Positions 1 through 11,800 of a stretch of DNA of 64,000 nt are shown one piece after another; position 1 is the first letter of the stretch; each line of letters opens with the position of its first letter. Under the pieces are notes generated by a model. That model saw only the letters and a program-made list of their open reading frames with translations, had not been told where the DNA came from and did not search any database. The position numbers and the translations under genes were made by a program. The stretch comes from Lutjanus erythropterus. Taxonomy: Eukaryota > Chordata > Actinopteri > Lutjaniformes > Lutjanidae. The stretch lies in NCBI GenBank assembly GCA_020091685.1, contig CM034613.1, positions 24,381,738 to 24,445,737 of the forward strand, read 5' to 3'.

Positions 1-844
1 TCTACCTTACAACGATGGGAAAGAGGCCTCGTTTATGTTTTGACAACGCATCACTAATGAGTTATTGATGCCGGAAGTCCGAATCTGTGAATATCTTTCC
101 AACTTTACCGAACTTCTTTGTCTGTCTGTAATTATCACCATAGTTATGTAATGTAATAATAACGATAATAGTAATGATAATGGTAATATATTAAAAACTT
201 CAAACTTATACAGTGCTGTACTATGTATATACTATACATATATTAGATCATTATACACTGTACAGTATAATACACAACTACGCTCTGTAGTCTGACTCAA
301 TGTCCCGCCTACAGCAGCACATCTGATTGGTTAGAAGTCACGATCAATCAGCAGACACACTGTGTCACAGACGGGGTGAGACAGAGCTGCAGCGGTGAGC
401 AGAGAGGAGCTGTGTAGAAGTTAAGACAGCTGATATCACCAAAGTTTCAATCATCATCACAGTTTGATGATCTGTTTCTCTGGTGATAGCAGAGTTACAT
501 CAGTGAAAAAAGTTACGGTCTGGATTTCACTCAAGGTGATGTGACGACTTTTAAATCAGTCGCTCTTCACAGAGATGCGCTGCACACAGCAGCATCTGTC
601 CTCTTTTCACTGCAACTCTGCATGGAGATTTCTGGTATTATAACTTATACAAAAGTAACAGTGACAGTAAAACTATGATGCTCACATGTGGTCCGCGGAT
701 CACACGCGTGCCGAACTCAATGGGCCAAATTTAAAATGCTTGCGCATTGACTTGCCACTCATGATTAATTGCGTTAATTTTTATAGCGCGTTAATTTGCA
801 ACGTAATTAATTAATCTAATTAACGCGTTAAACTGACAGCCCTA
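1..844. repeat. Probable hAT-like transposon, one terminus
   Basis: The stretch ends in a TTAACGCGTTAA-type palindromic tract followed by ACTGACAGCCCTA at about 832-844. The reverse complement, TAGGGCTGTCAGT, is the kind of terminus seen on hAT-like elements. The other end is not visible and may lie before base 1. No coding exon is recognised here. If the element sits in an intron of copy D, the missing upstream exons of D would lie outside the window. Confidence 0.4.
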
Positions 845-1315
845 ATAATTACACATAAAAAAAATTTTAACCTCTGTTTTTTTTGTTTATTTTGTTTTTT
901 GGTGTTTGCTGTTTGTTGGGACGGTGAAAGAACTGGTGTAATATTTGCTGTCAGGTTTAGCTGCAGAATCATTCAGGAAGTGACGGGCATCTAAAACTGA
1001 AGGCGGCACAGTTTAAAAATAACTGAAAATCACAGTAACCAATCAGGTGCAAGCCCTGCCATAAGTGGAAAAGCTAAAGATTTAGTTGTGTATTTCTTTT
1101 GCAGTCGCAATGAACAAATGAGAAATCAAACTGAAATCTCGTTTTTGTTTCTGTCACAAACAAGAAAACAAAACAAACAAACTTGTTTTCTCATTTTGAC
1201 CAACAGGTTAATTTTCATTTAGAAGCAAATCAAAGAAAATCACTCAATCAATAAGTTTATGCAAATGTTTTGTCACACATTTCTCTCTTGTTTCACTCAC
1301 CGTCTCCCTCTTCAG
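845..1315. other. Non-coding stretch upstream of the copy D exons
   Basis: I see no exon here. The linker exon that precedes the terminal finger by 108, 457 and 123 bp in copies A, B and C is absent. The last ~50 bases form a pyrimidine-rich tract ending in CAG that serves as acceptor for the exon at 1316. Confidence 0.5.
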
Positions 1316-1603
1316 GTCAGGAGTTCGTGGTTCCTAAATCAGGGTATTTCTGTTACCTCTGCTCTGTTTTCTACCTGAACGAGAGCACCGCCAAGGACGT
1401 CCACTGCAGCAGCAGGCAACACTACGACAACCTGCAGGTACACACAAACACATACAGTAAATTTAAACACAAAAACACAGTTTTGGCCTCATGATGTTTG
1501 TGTTTCTCCCACTTCTTTTTTTTTTCAGGGATATTATCAGAAACTTGAACAGAAACCATCAAGACGTTCAACACAGAGTTCTCAAGGCTCCGTTTCTGAT
1601 TGA
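1316..1603 (+). CDS. Copy D: 3'-terminal two coding exons of a ZNF638-like gene (partial, inverted)
   Basis: Two exons on the + strand, 1316-1437 and 1529-1603, joined through CAG|G acceptors and a G|GTACAC donor. Together they encode the C-terminal U1/matrin-type zinc finger: [14 protein letters not shown] followed by H-x5-H in VHCSSRQH. The tail ends in SQGSVSD and a TGA. Exon lengths (122 and 75 bp) equal those of copies A and C, and both exons are open. Nothing upstream in the window resembles the preceding family exons, so this is either the end of a gene lying to the left or a 3'-end fragment left by an inverted duplication. A later interlocus exchange cannot be excluded. The finger probably binds nucleic acid in the nucleus, as in the family. 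Confidence 0.72.
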
Positions 1604-1805
1604 TCCTGATGCCATCTACTGTTTTTTTATTTTTTGGGGGAAAACGGTGAAGCTGGAGAAATGCAATGTTCACGTTTCACACCACTGCAGAGGGTTTATT
1701 TGACAAGTCAGTGGGTATAATAAGCCATGCTGGTTCATAGTAACTTCGAAAAATGAAAGAAGTGCTGTCAGGTACCTTTTTTATCAGGTAAATGATATAA
1801 ATTAT

Positions 1806-3100
1806 AGGGCTGTCTCCTGATAGTTGACGAATCGAATCATTAATCTGAGCCGTCATCGTCAACTGAGATTCTTCCGGTCCAACATTTGTCTTTTTTCCTT
1901 TGTCAGTCGGTGTGCGTCACAGTTACAGGATAAAAGAAGCTTCCAAAAATGAACAGGGAGAACATTTCAATGAGGAATTAAAGGGAATCATGAATAATTT
2001 TTGTATTAGCTGGTGCACTTTTTTAAAAAATATTCTCAGGGTGAAAGTAGTGGTTGGTAAACAAGTTTCAGCGCTTGTTTTTTTTTATCTGCGTCGTACA
2101 CAGAGCAGTGCAGCAGCATGACAGGGTGTGAACTTCACAAACTGAGTCTCTAAATCACCACAAACCACAAAACTAACTGATGGAGAAGAGAAGAGTGAAA
2201 GAAACAGAGCAGCGTGACGCACTGTCTGACACCTCATCTAGACACATGTGGAGCAGAGAGGAGGGGACGCCTGCTTGTTGACAACAGTAAGGAAAGGATC
2301 AAAAGTCACCAGACTCACCAGAATCCTTTTACATCATCGTCAGCTTCATTCATGCGTGTGCGGCGCCGGTGATGCTGGACAGAAGCTGCAGCCTCTGGAG
2401 AGAAGCTCTGTCAAGGCGTCCACAGAAACTGTCTGGGAAAAGGACAGGTGCTTTCAAAAAGAACACTTTGCAGGTGATTGAATGAACCATCTGTCACATC
2501 TAACACAGGCTACCTTCAACCAATCAGATCAACTCACCGAACCGAAGCTGAAGTCGGCTGGAAGAAGAGTGAAAACATCTTTTCCATGGAGAAAAACCTT
2601 CAGTGCCGTTCTGTGCTCTTCTTTACATGAAGAGATACTCTCCAGTCCTGATATAACGGAGGCTGTCACAGTATCTACGCTAAACTCTTCAGGAGCCGCC
2701 ATTGATCGTTCGAGATGAGTCGTTTCCATGGATGCCCCTCGCTGTCATCACACCTGAAACCACACCCGTGGCTACCAGTAGTGCCTCCGAGGACGCCGAC
2801 TGGCTCACACCACCACAGACTGATGGCTTGGAGCCTCGCAAGATGGATTCTCATGTGATCTTGTGGATCCCGCTGCCTCGCAAGGAAAGAGAAGCTCTGC
2901 AGGTCCACGGATTTTCTAACTGAACTATAGGAGAAGGACACGCAGTCAATATTTTCACACCACAAATCACAAAGACAGGCTTAAAAAACCCAAGTCTATC
3001 TGGTAAAACATACCCATGGAGGCTTGTACAGGATTTTAGTGTGGCGCACTGCACTGTAAAAAAAAACAAAGAGGGAAAATCTTAGTGGGGGACAGCTCTA
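1806..3100. mobile_element. Non-autonomous hAT-like element inserted in the copy D 3' UTR
   Basis: The 8-bp direct repeat TAAATTAT flanks the segment (1798-1805 and 3101-3108). The inner ends are near-perfect inverted repeats: (T)AGGGCTGTCTCC on the left, and GGGGACAGCTCTA on the right, which reads TAGAGCTGTCCCC in reverse. An 8-bp target duplication and such ends fit the hAT superfamily. No intact transposase frame is visible; the short open frames inside show nothing I recognise. Confidence 0.65.
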
Positions 3101-3936
3101 TAAATTATACATTTACCATAAAACCTAACAAGTATTGTAGCGTCGATTGACCCATTTGGTTTCAAACTCTGCAGTTTTGGTGCCTTTCATTGTTACAATG
3201 CATCAGATGTGTTCTGGAAAATCAGAAACTTAAGGTAAGTTTTACCAAAAAGTTTATCATGGTTACATATTATAGTTTATAAGTTGCTATATGACCTCTT
3301 AATAATTACCAAAGTATTTTTTAAATATTTGTTTTTCATTTGTGCCAAAAATCTGAACATTTAATCCTAAGACATAACAGTAGTGGATAGAACCATTTTA
3401 TTTTTCAACTGTTTCACATTTCTAATGCACCTTATAAAGTATGAACTGTCACTGACGGAGCTTCTTAACTTCTTTTGTAAGATGAGTTTTGTAAAATTGT
3501 ATAAATTAAGCTTTATATTTAATCTTGCACATGATGTATACAGGTCAGATAATCACAATCACTGGTTTCTTTTTTTTTATTTTAGAGAATATTTAATGGA
3601 AACAGTAATTCACTTAAAGGCTGTGTGTGCAATCTGCAAACTCACTGCTAGACGCAACTGAATCCTGCACACTGATCCTTTAATGGTCAAAGTTGGTATG
3701 AGGGACAGATTATGCTATTGAATGTTTTTTTTTTTTTTTATCCTGCTTTCTGCACATGCAGGTGTAAAATGCCTTTTTTTTAAAACTCTATAATATGTTT
3801 TCTTTATGTAAAAATAAATGCACTGAACTCAACAAACGCTGTGAAGTGTTTCTGAAGTTTCATTTAACTCTCATGTTTCTTTAAACAGTATGTTGACTGA
3901 CTGGATTTTTAATATTTGTTCATGAACAGTGGAATC

Positions 3937-3942
3937 AATAAA
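3937..3942 (+). terminator. Poly(A) signal of copy D
   Basis: AATAAA followed within 25 bases by ATTTTAAAATTTGTCCTTGTGTTG. The same block with AATAAA occurs on the - strand at the 3' end of copy B (near 33650), and a similar one in C (near 50878). This shows that D carries a true family 3' UTR of about 1.04 kb once the 1.3 kb insertion is removed. Confidence 0.7.
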
Positions 3943-4099
3943 ACTTAATATTTTAAAATTTGTCCTTGTGTTGTCCAGCTTATTTTTTATTTTGAATACT
4001 GACGAGTGATTGAATTAAAGGAACCTTATAAGTTCTTGTCGAGCTCTAAAGTTAGAGTCAACTCAGATTTTAGGTTATAGGAATCACAAGCACAATAGT

Positions 4100-4225
4100 A
4101 AATTGATTTTTTTATACATATACACACATATATATACACACACACACATATACATGTATGTATGTATGTGTATATATATATATATATACACATTATATAT
4201 ACATATACATATACATATCTCAGCA
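4100..4225. repeat. CA/TA/GTAT compound microsatellite
   Basis: Runs of (CA)n, (TA)n, (TGTA)n and (CATATA)n follow one another. The short open frame read through it on the - strand is simple-sequence translation, not a gene. Confidence 0.9.
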
Positions 4226-4439
4226 GACTCATGTAGAGTAGGTCTGGACTCTTTTTAATAGTATTTACAGTAACCCAACAGTTGACTGCAATGTAACCCT
4301 GCTAGGTTATTATTTTTGTCTTTGTCAATCAATCTCCAACAATTAATCATAAATCATTTAAGGTTAAATAAATCAATCAAGACTTGCTGATTCATTTGCT
4401 GTTCGATTGACTAATCAACTGATTGAGGACTAGCTGATA

Positions 4440-4830
4440 ATTTCAGCATATAATAATTTTGACTTCTTATCTGCCAATTATAATTTATTATGTCATAATT
4501 TTTACTTAATTTTTTTTTTGTCATTTATGACTTAAGATCATAATTTAAACGTTTTAATCACGTATTTACAACAACCTAAGAACTATCTCATAATTTCGAT
4601 TTTTATCTCATACTTATTACTTTATTTGACAACTGACTTTTTAATCATAATTTTGACTTTTTATTGAATAATTTGGACTTTTTGTGTCAATTTTGACTTT
4701 ATCTGAATTATGATTTTTTTTTAATCATAATTTTGTCCTTTTTGTCTCAATATTTCGACTACTTAATCGTTTCGACTTTTTTAATCTCAGTTTCGATTTT
4801 ATGTTATATTTATGACTTTCCAAGGGGATG
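4440..4830. repeat. Degenerate AT-rich minisatellite (TCATAATTTTGACTTTTTA-like)
   Basis: About 15-20 diverged copies of a unit near 20 bp with the core TCATAATTTTGACTTTT. Variants include CATAATTTCGATTTT and CAATTTTGACTTT. It lies between the convergent 3' ends of copies D and A. No coding content. Confidence 0.65.
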
Positions 4831-5142
4831 TTTTTTCTTTTACTGTCTATTAGAGGTCACGTCTCTTTTTGCTTCATTCACCTCAAAGTATTCACCTAAA
4901 ATCTGTTCTTAACCCTCTATTAAAACTAAGAAATTAAAACAAGGTAAGTTTGAAGAAAGTCATTACAGAACTAATGAAAAAATATTTAGTTGTCTCGCTA
5001 GTTTAAAAATTCTACCATTTACAACTGAAAAAAGATTACAAATTTAATCTTTTCTTAAAAAAAAAAAGTTTGTCTGGACGTGACCTTCATTGTACCATTA
5101 AATGCGTTAAAGAGAGTAAATATTTTAAATGTTTGTGACCTC

Positions 5143-6125
5143 CAACCTCCACCGGTGACAGGAAACACGTGACCTCCACAGCGAAAGATGTTTACTTTTG
5201 TTTTTTTCTCGTGTGAAGGCCGCATTCTGCATAATCAGTATTTCATTCTTAAAACTGCCACATTAAAAAAATAAGCACATGGATTAAAAACATATCGACA
5301 AAGTTTATTCATGAAGTATTTTTAAAGTCTATTGACTCTAAAGGCTTCATACAATAATTTGCATTAAGGATATGAAGTTAATAATAAGTCTTTAAAATGT
5401 CACCTATTCTTTAAAATGCTGTAATGTTTGCATAAACTGTATTTGTTAAAGATGAAGAATACACCGATGAAAGTATAAAAAAAAACAAAAATAGACAACA
5501 TGACGGACCTCCGCAAGTGAGCACGGGGTCACTGTGAGGTCGATCATAGACAGGTGAGTTCACAGTACCTGTCAGCGTCCTGTCTGCCTGTTCCAAAAAC
5601 GGCTAAGCTAACGTTAGCACTGGATTTAGTTTAGCTCATAAACTGTGATTCATAAATCTCATAGCCCAGTCTGAAGGTCGCCATGCATTGCGTTGACTGT
5701 TTTTAATGGACTGTTATTGAACACAGAAGTTATTAACAGACTCGCGAGATCGTTCACGGATCTGGGGTTACCTTTAAGACTCGATCATCAGTTTCTCCCT
5801 CCTCTGTTTGTCTCGTTTCATTTCCATTCGTGAATAAAAATAACAGTGAATTGTAGTGAAGTGTCTTAATGATGGGCGAAGATGCAATTTAAAATACTGT
5901 GTGAAGCATTTAGCCTTTTAAAATAGATAATGAAGAATTTATGTGGATATATGCCTTTTTTTTATTCATGTGCAAATTGCAAATTTTAAGAACTAAACCG
6001 CGAAAACTCATAAGAAATAGTGATTATGCAGAATGCGGCCTTCACACGGGAAAAAACAAAGTTAACCATCTTTCGCTGTGGAGTTCACGTGTTTCCTGTC
6101 ACCCGTGGAGGTTGATCCGCAGCCA
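5143..6125. repeat. Long fold-back inverted repeat
   Basis: The left arm (about 5143-5254) and right arm (about 6014-6115) are reverse complements at roughly 90%. Both carry GTGACAGGAAACACGTGA and GAAGGCCGCATTCTGCATAA. Weaker similarity continues inward on both sides (TTCTTAAAA near 5247/5983; a CACATG block), so the 750-bp middle is partly palindromic too. This could be a fold-back transposon or the trace of the event that placed copy D in inverse orientation to A. No gene is seen inside. Confidence 0.75.
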
Positions 6126-6270
6126 GGTACTCTTGGGGTGTCTTTCCTGACAAACAGTATGTTGTTGTGTTGCTCACTGTTTTATAAGTTTAAATAAAAT
6201 ACAATAAAATAATTATCAATGCATTTTACCTCCTGTCTTAAACTAGTTGTGCAGTAGATCAGTAATCAAG

Positions 6271-6356
6271 GTGCAGGTGTGCGTTAAATGGTTTGAAGGA
6301 AGCACGTGGAGGCGAAAAACCAAGAAGTAACGTCAGACCGTTTAACGCACATCTAC
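6271..6356. repeat. Short hairpin-forming inverted repeat
   Basis: GTGTGCGTTAAATGG (from 6277) pairs with CCGTTTAACGCAC (from 6338), separated by about 45 bases. It may be part of the same fold-back element family as the larger palindrome just before it. Confidence 0.5.
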
Positions 6357-6365
6357 AAGTTAATT

Positions 6366-7262
6366 ACCCCGCTAATATCACGGTCATTTCACAACATGAA
6401 ATAAAAACATTCGCAGAGTTTTTGGTGAAAGTTTGGCACTCAAAATGTAAAGTTAGGACGCAGGTACTTACCGTTGTCATGACAGCGAATAACCGTAGTC
6501 AGTTTCCACATCCGTGTTCTTTTGTTTTTGGTTTAAACAGTCTTTCAGTAGATTCATTCTCCATTTCGTTGCCTTTTCTGGTGTTTATTTCATCCTTCTC
6601 CTCCTCTGTCTTCGGGTGCCGTAGTTGTTTTTCCTCTCTCTCTTTTCTTCTCCGTTTCATCCCTTCCTTGGAAATCGATTAACAAACAATAAAAACAAGC
6701 CTTTAGTGTGTTTTTCTTCCCGGTTGTTAGTTTATCAAGTTGCTCACTCAGCTAGCGTTAGCTTGCCGCAGTTGATTACGAGTAAACTTTGACAGCTGTG
6801 CGCTTTAATGTTGCTATGGTTACAAGGTGGGTCGCGGATGAATTTCGAATGGTGATTAAACTTGAGCCGAACTACGTGTGCGTCAGACACCTGCCGGCCA
6901 ATCAGAAAAGAGTATTCACCCAGACCAAAGTACACAATACAAAAAATGTCACGGTGTTACTTCGAGACTTCAAGACGATATTTACATTTTAAAAATTTTC
7001 ATCAATTAATTATCAAATAAAATACATCACATAATTAACCTTTACTCATCATCTAATGTAAATCTTTTTTTTTTCCAGATCATAATTTGACAGAAAAACG
7101 TTTTATAGATTTTCTTTTAAGTTTGATTGTCAAAACAAAAGCGCAGGGAGATTTCTGCGACTGACAGGCCCTGTTTTGTCTAAAATCAGCAACACTGTAC
7201 ACATTTTACAGTATTACACATTGAGGTGAATGTAAGAATTACACATTTAAAAATAATTAAAA
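6366..7262. other. Intergenic stretch before the copy A poly(A) site
   Basis: No exon recognised on either strand. The open frames here (for example 6293-6682 +) have no family resemblance and no repeat-independent support. Confidence 0.4.
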
Positions 7263-7268
7263 TTTATT
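7263..7268 (-). terminator. Poly(A) signal of copy A
   Basis: TTTATT on the + strand is AATAAA on the - strand. It sits in AATAAATTTTAATTATTTTTAAA, matching the ends of copies B and C. It implies a 3' UTR of about 1.27 kb after the stop at 8529. Confidence 0.65.
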
Positions 7269-7515
7269 TATGCTGCTGGTAGTGAAACAGAACAAACTGT
7301 GAAACAGAACTCACTCAACACACTGGACCCTTGAAATTTTAAAAACTTTAACCTCACAGGATTTGTTGAGTTCAGAACAGGAAACTGTCACCTACCTTTA
7401 ATTACTGTACCGCTAAATGAAATGTTTAAATAAAACTTGACCTAATGTGGAAAAAAAAAATTACATAAAAACATACATTTACTAGAGATGAACAGTTTTG
7501 AGGAGTAAATAGCAT

Positions 7516-7559
7516 TTCAGATACATTTTCAAAAGGAAAGAAAAACAAAAAAACATCCC
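7516..7559 (-). promoter_or_regulatory. 44-bp 3' UTR block identical between copies A and B
   Basis: The stretch TTCAGATACATTTTCAAAAG and the following 24 bases are identical to 33990-34033 in the 3' UTR of copy B, although the surrounding UTR has diverged. It could be a conserved mRNA regulatory element or a small gene-conversion patch. Copies C and D show no such match. Confidence 0.5.
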
Positions 7560-8528
7560 ATAACAAAATCTCTTCTCTCCAAAACAAGAAATCATAAACT
7601 TCACAAGTCTTCACATTATCATCGAGAGATAAAATGTTTGATAGTGGCTGTATAACAGTTCAGAAAAACATCTGAGACGTCTGACCCGACAGTGACGTCA
7701 GAATTTGCACCTGCGTGGATAAACGCACCTGAACACTCACCTGACCATTTATCATCATGTGCAAGCTTAAATTCTAGGCTTCATTTATACAATTTCAACA
7801 AAACGCTCCCAGAAAAAACAGCTCAAAAGATTTAAAAGGTGCTGCATGTTGCATCAGAAATGTCCAAATATTAATAACATCATATGTGACTAAAATTAGA
7901 GCAGAGTGAAAGTGAAACAACTGGTAGTCATGGTGATAACAGTTAAATCCAGGATTATTAGCCCGCACACTACAGCAGAGCACAACACAAATCACAAAAT
8001 ACCCCTCCTTATCTACAGAGGTCTCCACTCTGTATGTACAAACATGAAGACTGCAGGCCATGATCATTTACTGGTGTCGATCTGCATAGTTGTCTGATTT
8101 TAGCAGCTTGCTGTTAAAGTTAACATTACGAGTGTGAACGTTGCATTAACATTAGAGGTGGAGATGGTGAAAAGGTTTGTTTACAACCAAATAAATCACT
8201 CATTTGACTTTTATTTGCCTGTGTCGGCAAGATGCTTTGCCCAATTCAACGTGTTGGCTCTCTTTGACTGCCTGGGTTTAAAACATAATGCGGGATGATA
8301 ATCTTTGTTTGATCAGTGTGCGAAAGAGGTCATGAAACACCTTTTAAAGTTCTGAACTCTGATAAGTAACTGTGCAACCTCTGTAACAAACCGTCTGTGG
8401 GGGGTTTAAATCCCTGTACAGTTTGTGAAGCTGCACTTGTCCAGCTATAACTTTTTCCACATTTTCAAGAAAAGCTAAAAAAAAAGCAAAAAAAAAAACA
8501 AGAAACAAATCAGTGGATGAAGTCAGGA

Positions 8529-8808
8529 TCAATCAGAAACGGAGCCTTGAGAACTCTGAGTTGAACTTCCTGATGTTTTCTGTTTAAGTTTCTGATAATG
8601 TTTCTGGAAAAAAACAGAGAAACAAAACAATATGAGGCAAAGTGTGTGTTTTTGTGTTTAAATTTTGTGTATGTGTTTGTGGTTACCTGCAGGTTGTTGT
8701 AGTGTCTCTGGCTGCTGCAGTGGACGTCCTTGGCGGTGCTCTCGTTCAGATAGAAAACAGAACAGAGGTCACAGAAATACCCTGATTTAGGAACCACGAA
8801 CTCCTGAC
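8529..8808 (-). CDS. Copy A exons 31-32: C-terminal U1/matrin-type zinc finger and tail
   Basis: Exon 8687-8808 (122 bp) encodes [14 protein letters not shown], then H-x5-H in VHCSSQRH: the Cys2-His2 spacing of U1/matrin-type fingers. Exon 8529-8603 encodes KHYQKLKQK, a Ser/Gln tail and SVSD before TGA. The exon pair, including the 83-bp intron, is almost identical to copy C (51855-52134) but clearly different from B, which suggests recent exchange between A and C. Confidence 0.85.
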
Positions 8809-11800
8809 CTGGAAAGGGAGACGGTGAAAATGAAAAAGGAGGGAAAAGTGTGAAAAAACATCTGTATCTCATGTGTTTTCAAATAAAACCAGAGTGTGTT
8901 AGTGTGTGTTTCTCACCGAGGGGGTTGTTGGGTTTGAATGGCGGCAGTTTGAAGTCAGCAGGGACACAAGGAGACTGAGAACGAGATCTCTTTGCTTCGG
9001 GTCCGACAGGCTCCTTCCTCAGTTTACTCACAGCTGAGGAAAAGAACAATATGAATCATCTGAATCCTGACAATCACGCATGAAGATTCAGAGTGGATGA
9101 GACGCTAAAACTGAAGAATAAAATGTCTCTGTTAGTGTGGAAATGTCCTCAGTCTGTCCTTCTTTCAGCTCTCTGTACCTTTAATGTCCGTCCTGCTCCG
9201 TCCTTCCTTCTCCTCCTCTCCTCCCTCCACACATCCCTCCAGTGTCTGGTTCTCAGGGTTCTCAGGGTTCTCCGGCTGCAGCTCCTGTCCAGCAGAGGCA
9301 GCATCGACGTCGGCTCGGCTCGCTGCTTCCACCTCTGTCTTCTGGACCTCCGGCTGGACGTCACTCGACAACGTAGACGGATCTTTGTCCAATGAGGAGG
9401 AGGCATCGACTGAGGAGGGAGGCAGTACATCAGCTGGTTCCTTTTCTTCTTCTTCTCTCTCGTCTTTTGAGCTCACTTTTTTCCCTCTGGTAGATTTTCT
9501 CACTGCAGTAAAACACAATAAATTGGTTGAGTTAAAACTTCAAATTAAGACTTTTAATTAAGATGAGTAGAGTGACACGCTGTTGGAACACGTCCACAAT
9601 GTGTCTTAGCTTAATCTAGCCCATATAAGCAGGGACATCTATGAAAAAGATGTCTGGATGACAGAATATGTTGCTCCAAAACATGTATCTAATGGTGCCT
9701 TTGATGTATAAGTTACCCATGATGCCATCAGTTTGAACATTAAATATTTGTCTCTACTGTATTCAATGGAATATAGATCAAGAAAGATTTGTAAATCGTT
9801 GAGTCAGGATTGTATAAAACATATAGATGTGTGGATGTTACCAGGTGTCTGTCTGTGTCTCTTGTTGGCTCGGCCGCTTGTCCTGGTTGTTACCGTCGCC
9901 GCCTCCTCTTCCACCTCTCCCACCTCGTCTACTGTCACAAAGTTCATACTTTCCTCTAAAACAGGACAAATAAATCAAAAAAGAAAGTTTTAGACAAACT
10001 TTAATGCAGAAACTTTTTTACAGTTTCCTGCTGGACCAAAACCGGACCAAATCATGACCCTAAACCTAAAACCTGAATTTAGTGCCACTAACATATACAC
10101 ACATACAACTGTAATTATAACCATGCAGCAGTCCGTCCAGGAAGCTGTGATGTTGCAATCGCAACAATTAATGCAAATTCAGCCAATCCCCTTGGACTCT
10201 GTGGGACCTTGCAATTTTGTTCAATCACCACAATTTTTCCACAAAATTGACCAATCATTGTAGTTTCTTGCAAGTTCCAGCAATCACAGCAGTCCCCCTC
10301 ACTTTTTATTGTGCAATTTTCACTTGTTCCTGCAATATCTGTAGGACCTGAGGACTTACTACACTGAAAACTTATCAACATCACTGGGTATATTAACGTA
10401 TACTGTACTATGTATTAACAGAATAATGCACACCTGTGTCATCATCGTGTTTGCGTTTCGCAGATCTTGAGGTTTTCTCAGCTTGTTCTTCATCCGGCTT
10501 CTCTTCCTCATCATCGCCAGCTTCATCTAAAGTCACCAAAGTCTAAAAACAGACACAAGACATCATTAGCATCAGTGTTTCTGTTTGTGTTGTACAGTGC
10601 TTCTCCGTAATTTCCCCAAGAAAGAAAATAAAACTTGCATGTTTTAAAATCTTAATCTTTACCTCTGGGTTTAAGTCCACTGATTCGTCCTCCTGGTGGA
10701 CTGGGCGGGTCTCATGTGAGCTTTGCTCGGCCTTGCCGTCCTCCTCCTCTTCTACAAACTCATCCAGAGTGACGAGTGTCTGCAGCTCTCCTTCAGTGAT
10801 CTCTCCATCCCACTCTTGACTCTCTGGTGCTCTTTCCTCTCCGGCCTCATCCGCTCCCACCTCATCCAGAGTCACCATCTCCTTGGTGTCTACCTCCACC
10901 TTCTCCTCATTTCCTCTCCCCTTCTCCTTCGCCCTCCTCGTCCCTCCCCTGCTGCTGCCACTCCAGCTCCTCCGCTCCCTCTCCCTCTCCCTCTCTTCTC
11001 TCTCTGTGGTGGTCCTCCTTTCCTCCCTCTCCCTGGTCCTTCTCGATTCCCGCTCCTTGGTTAACTGTTTCTCTTTGGCGGCTGCTTGCCTTCTCCTCAG
11101 TTCTTCCTCTGCAGCTGTGTCGTCGGGGTAATTCTCCTCTTCCTCGCTCACTTCATCCAAGTTCAAAGTGTTTGTTGTGCTGCTTTGCTCAGATGATGTT
11201 TGTTTCCCTTCCTTTTTCGATGTCACAGTATCACTTTGGGACTTAATTTTTGATTTGTCCTGTTTCTTATTATCTGTTTTGGCTGTGCTCTCCCTACTCC
11301 CTGTACCAGACTGTGCAGCAGATGGATCATCATTTACCTCCTCTAAATCATCAACTACCTCATACAGATTCTCCTCATTGACAAAAACTTTTTCCACAGC
11401 TGTGTTGCCAAATCTTGGTGTGTCTCCTCTTTCAGCTGATGTCTCCTCTTTGAGAGGAGTTTCAGGACATTTTTCCTTACCCCCTCTATCAGACACCTCT
11501 GTGGCCGTTAGCTCTTCTTGATCGTCTTCCAGAGAGTCTACAATCTCATACATCTCTTCCTCCTCCTCCTCCTCCTCCTCCTCCTCATTTTTGGTTCCTG
11601 TGAGAGATGTGCTGCTCTGTATTTGATTGTCATTGCTTTTAGAAACGTTGTCTTTCATCGAACTCTCAGACTGTCCTGTAGAGGGCTGATCTTCAACCGT
11701 CTCATCCTCCACAGAATCAAGAATTTGATATGTCGCCTCTTCTTCATCAGCTGCTTCTTTGTCACCCTTCTTTAATGTTACACCGTCTTCTTTAATTGTT

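Noticed and set aside
2248..2965. Open frames inside the hAT-like element of copy D (e.g. 2702-2923 +, 2675-2965 -)
   Set aside because: Short, without transposase motifs I recognise; most likely decayed element sequence.
4026..4232. Tyr/Ile/Cys-rich - strand open frame
   Set aside because: Translation of a CA/TA microsatellite.
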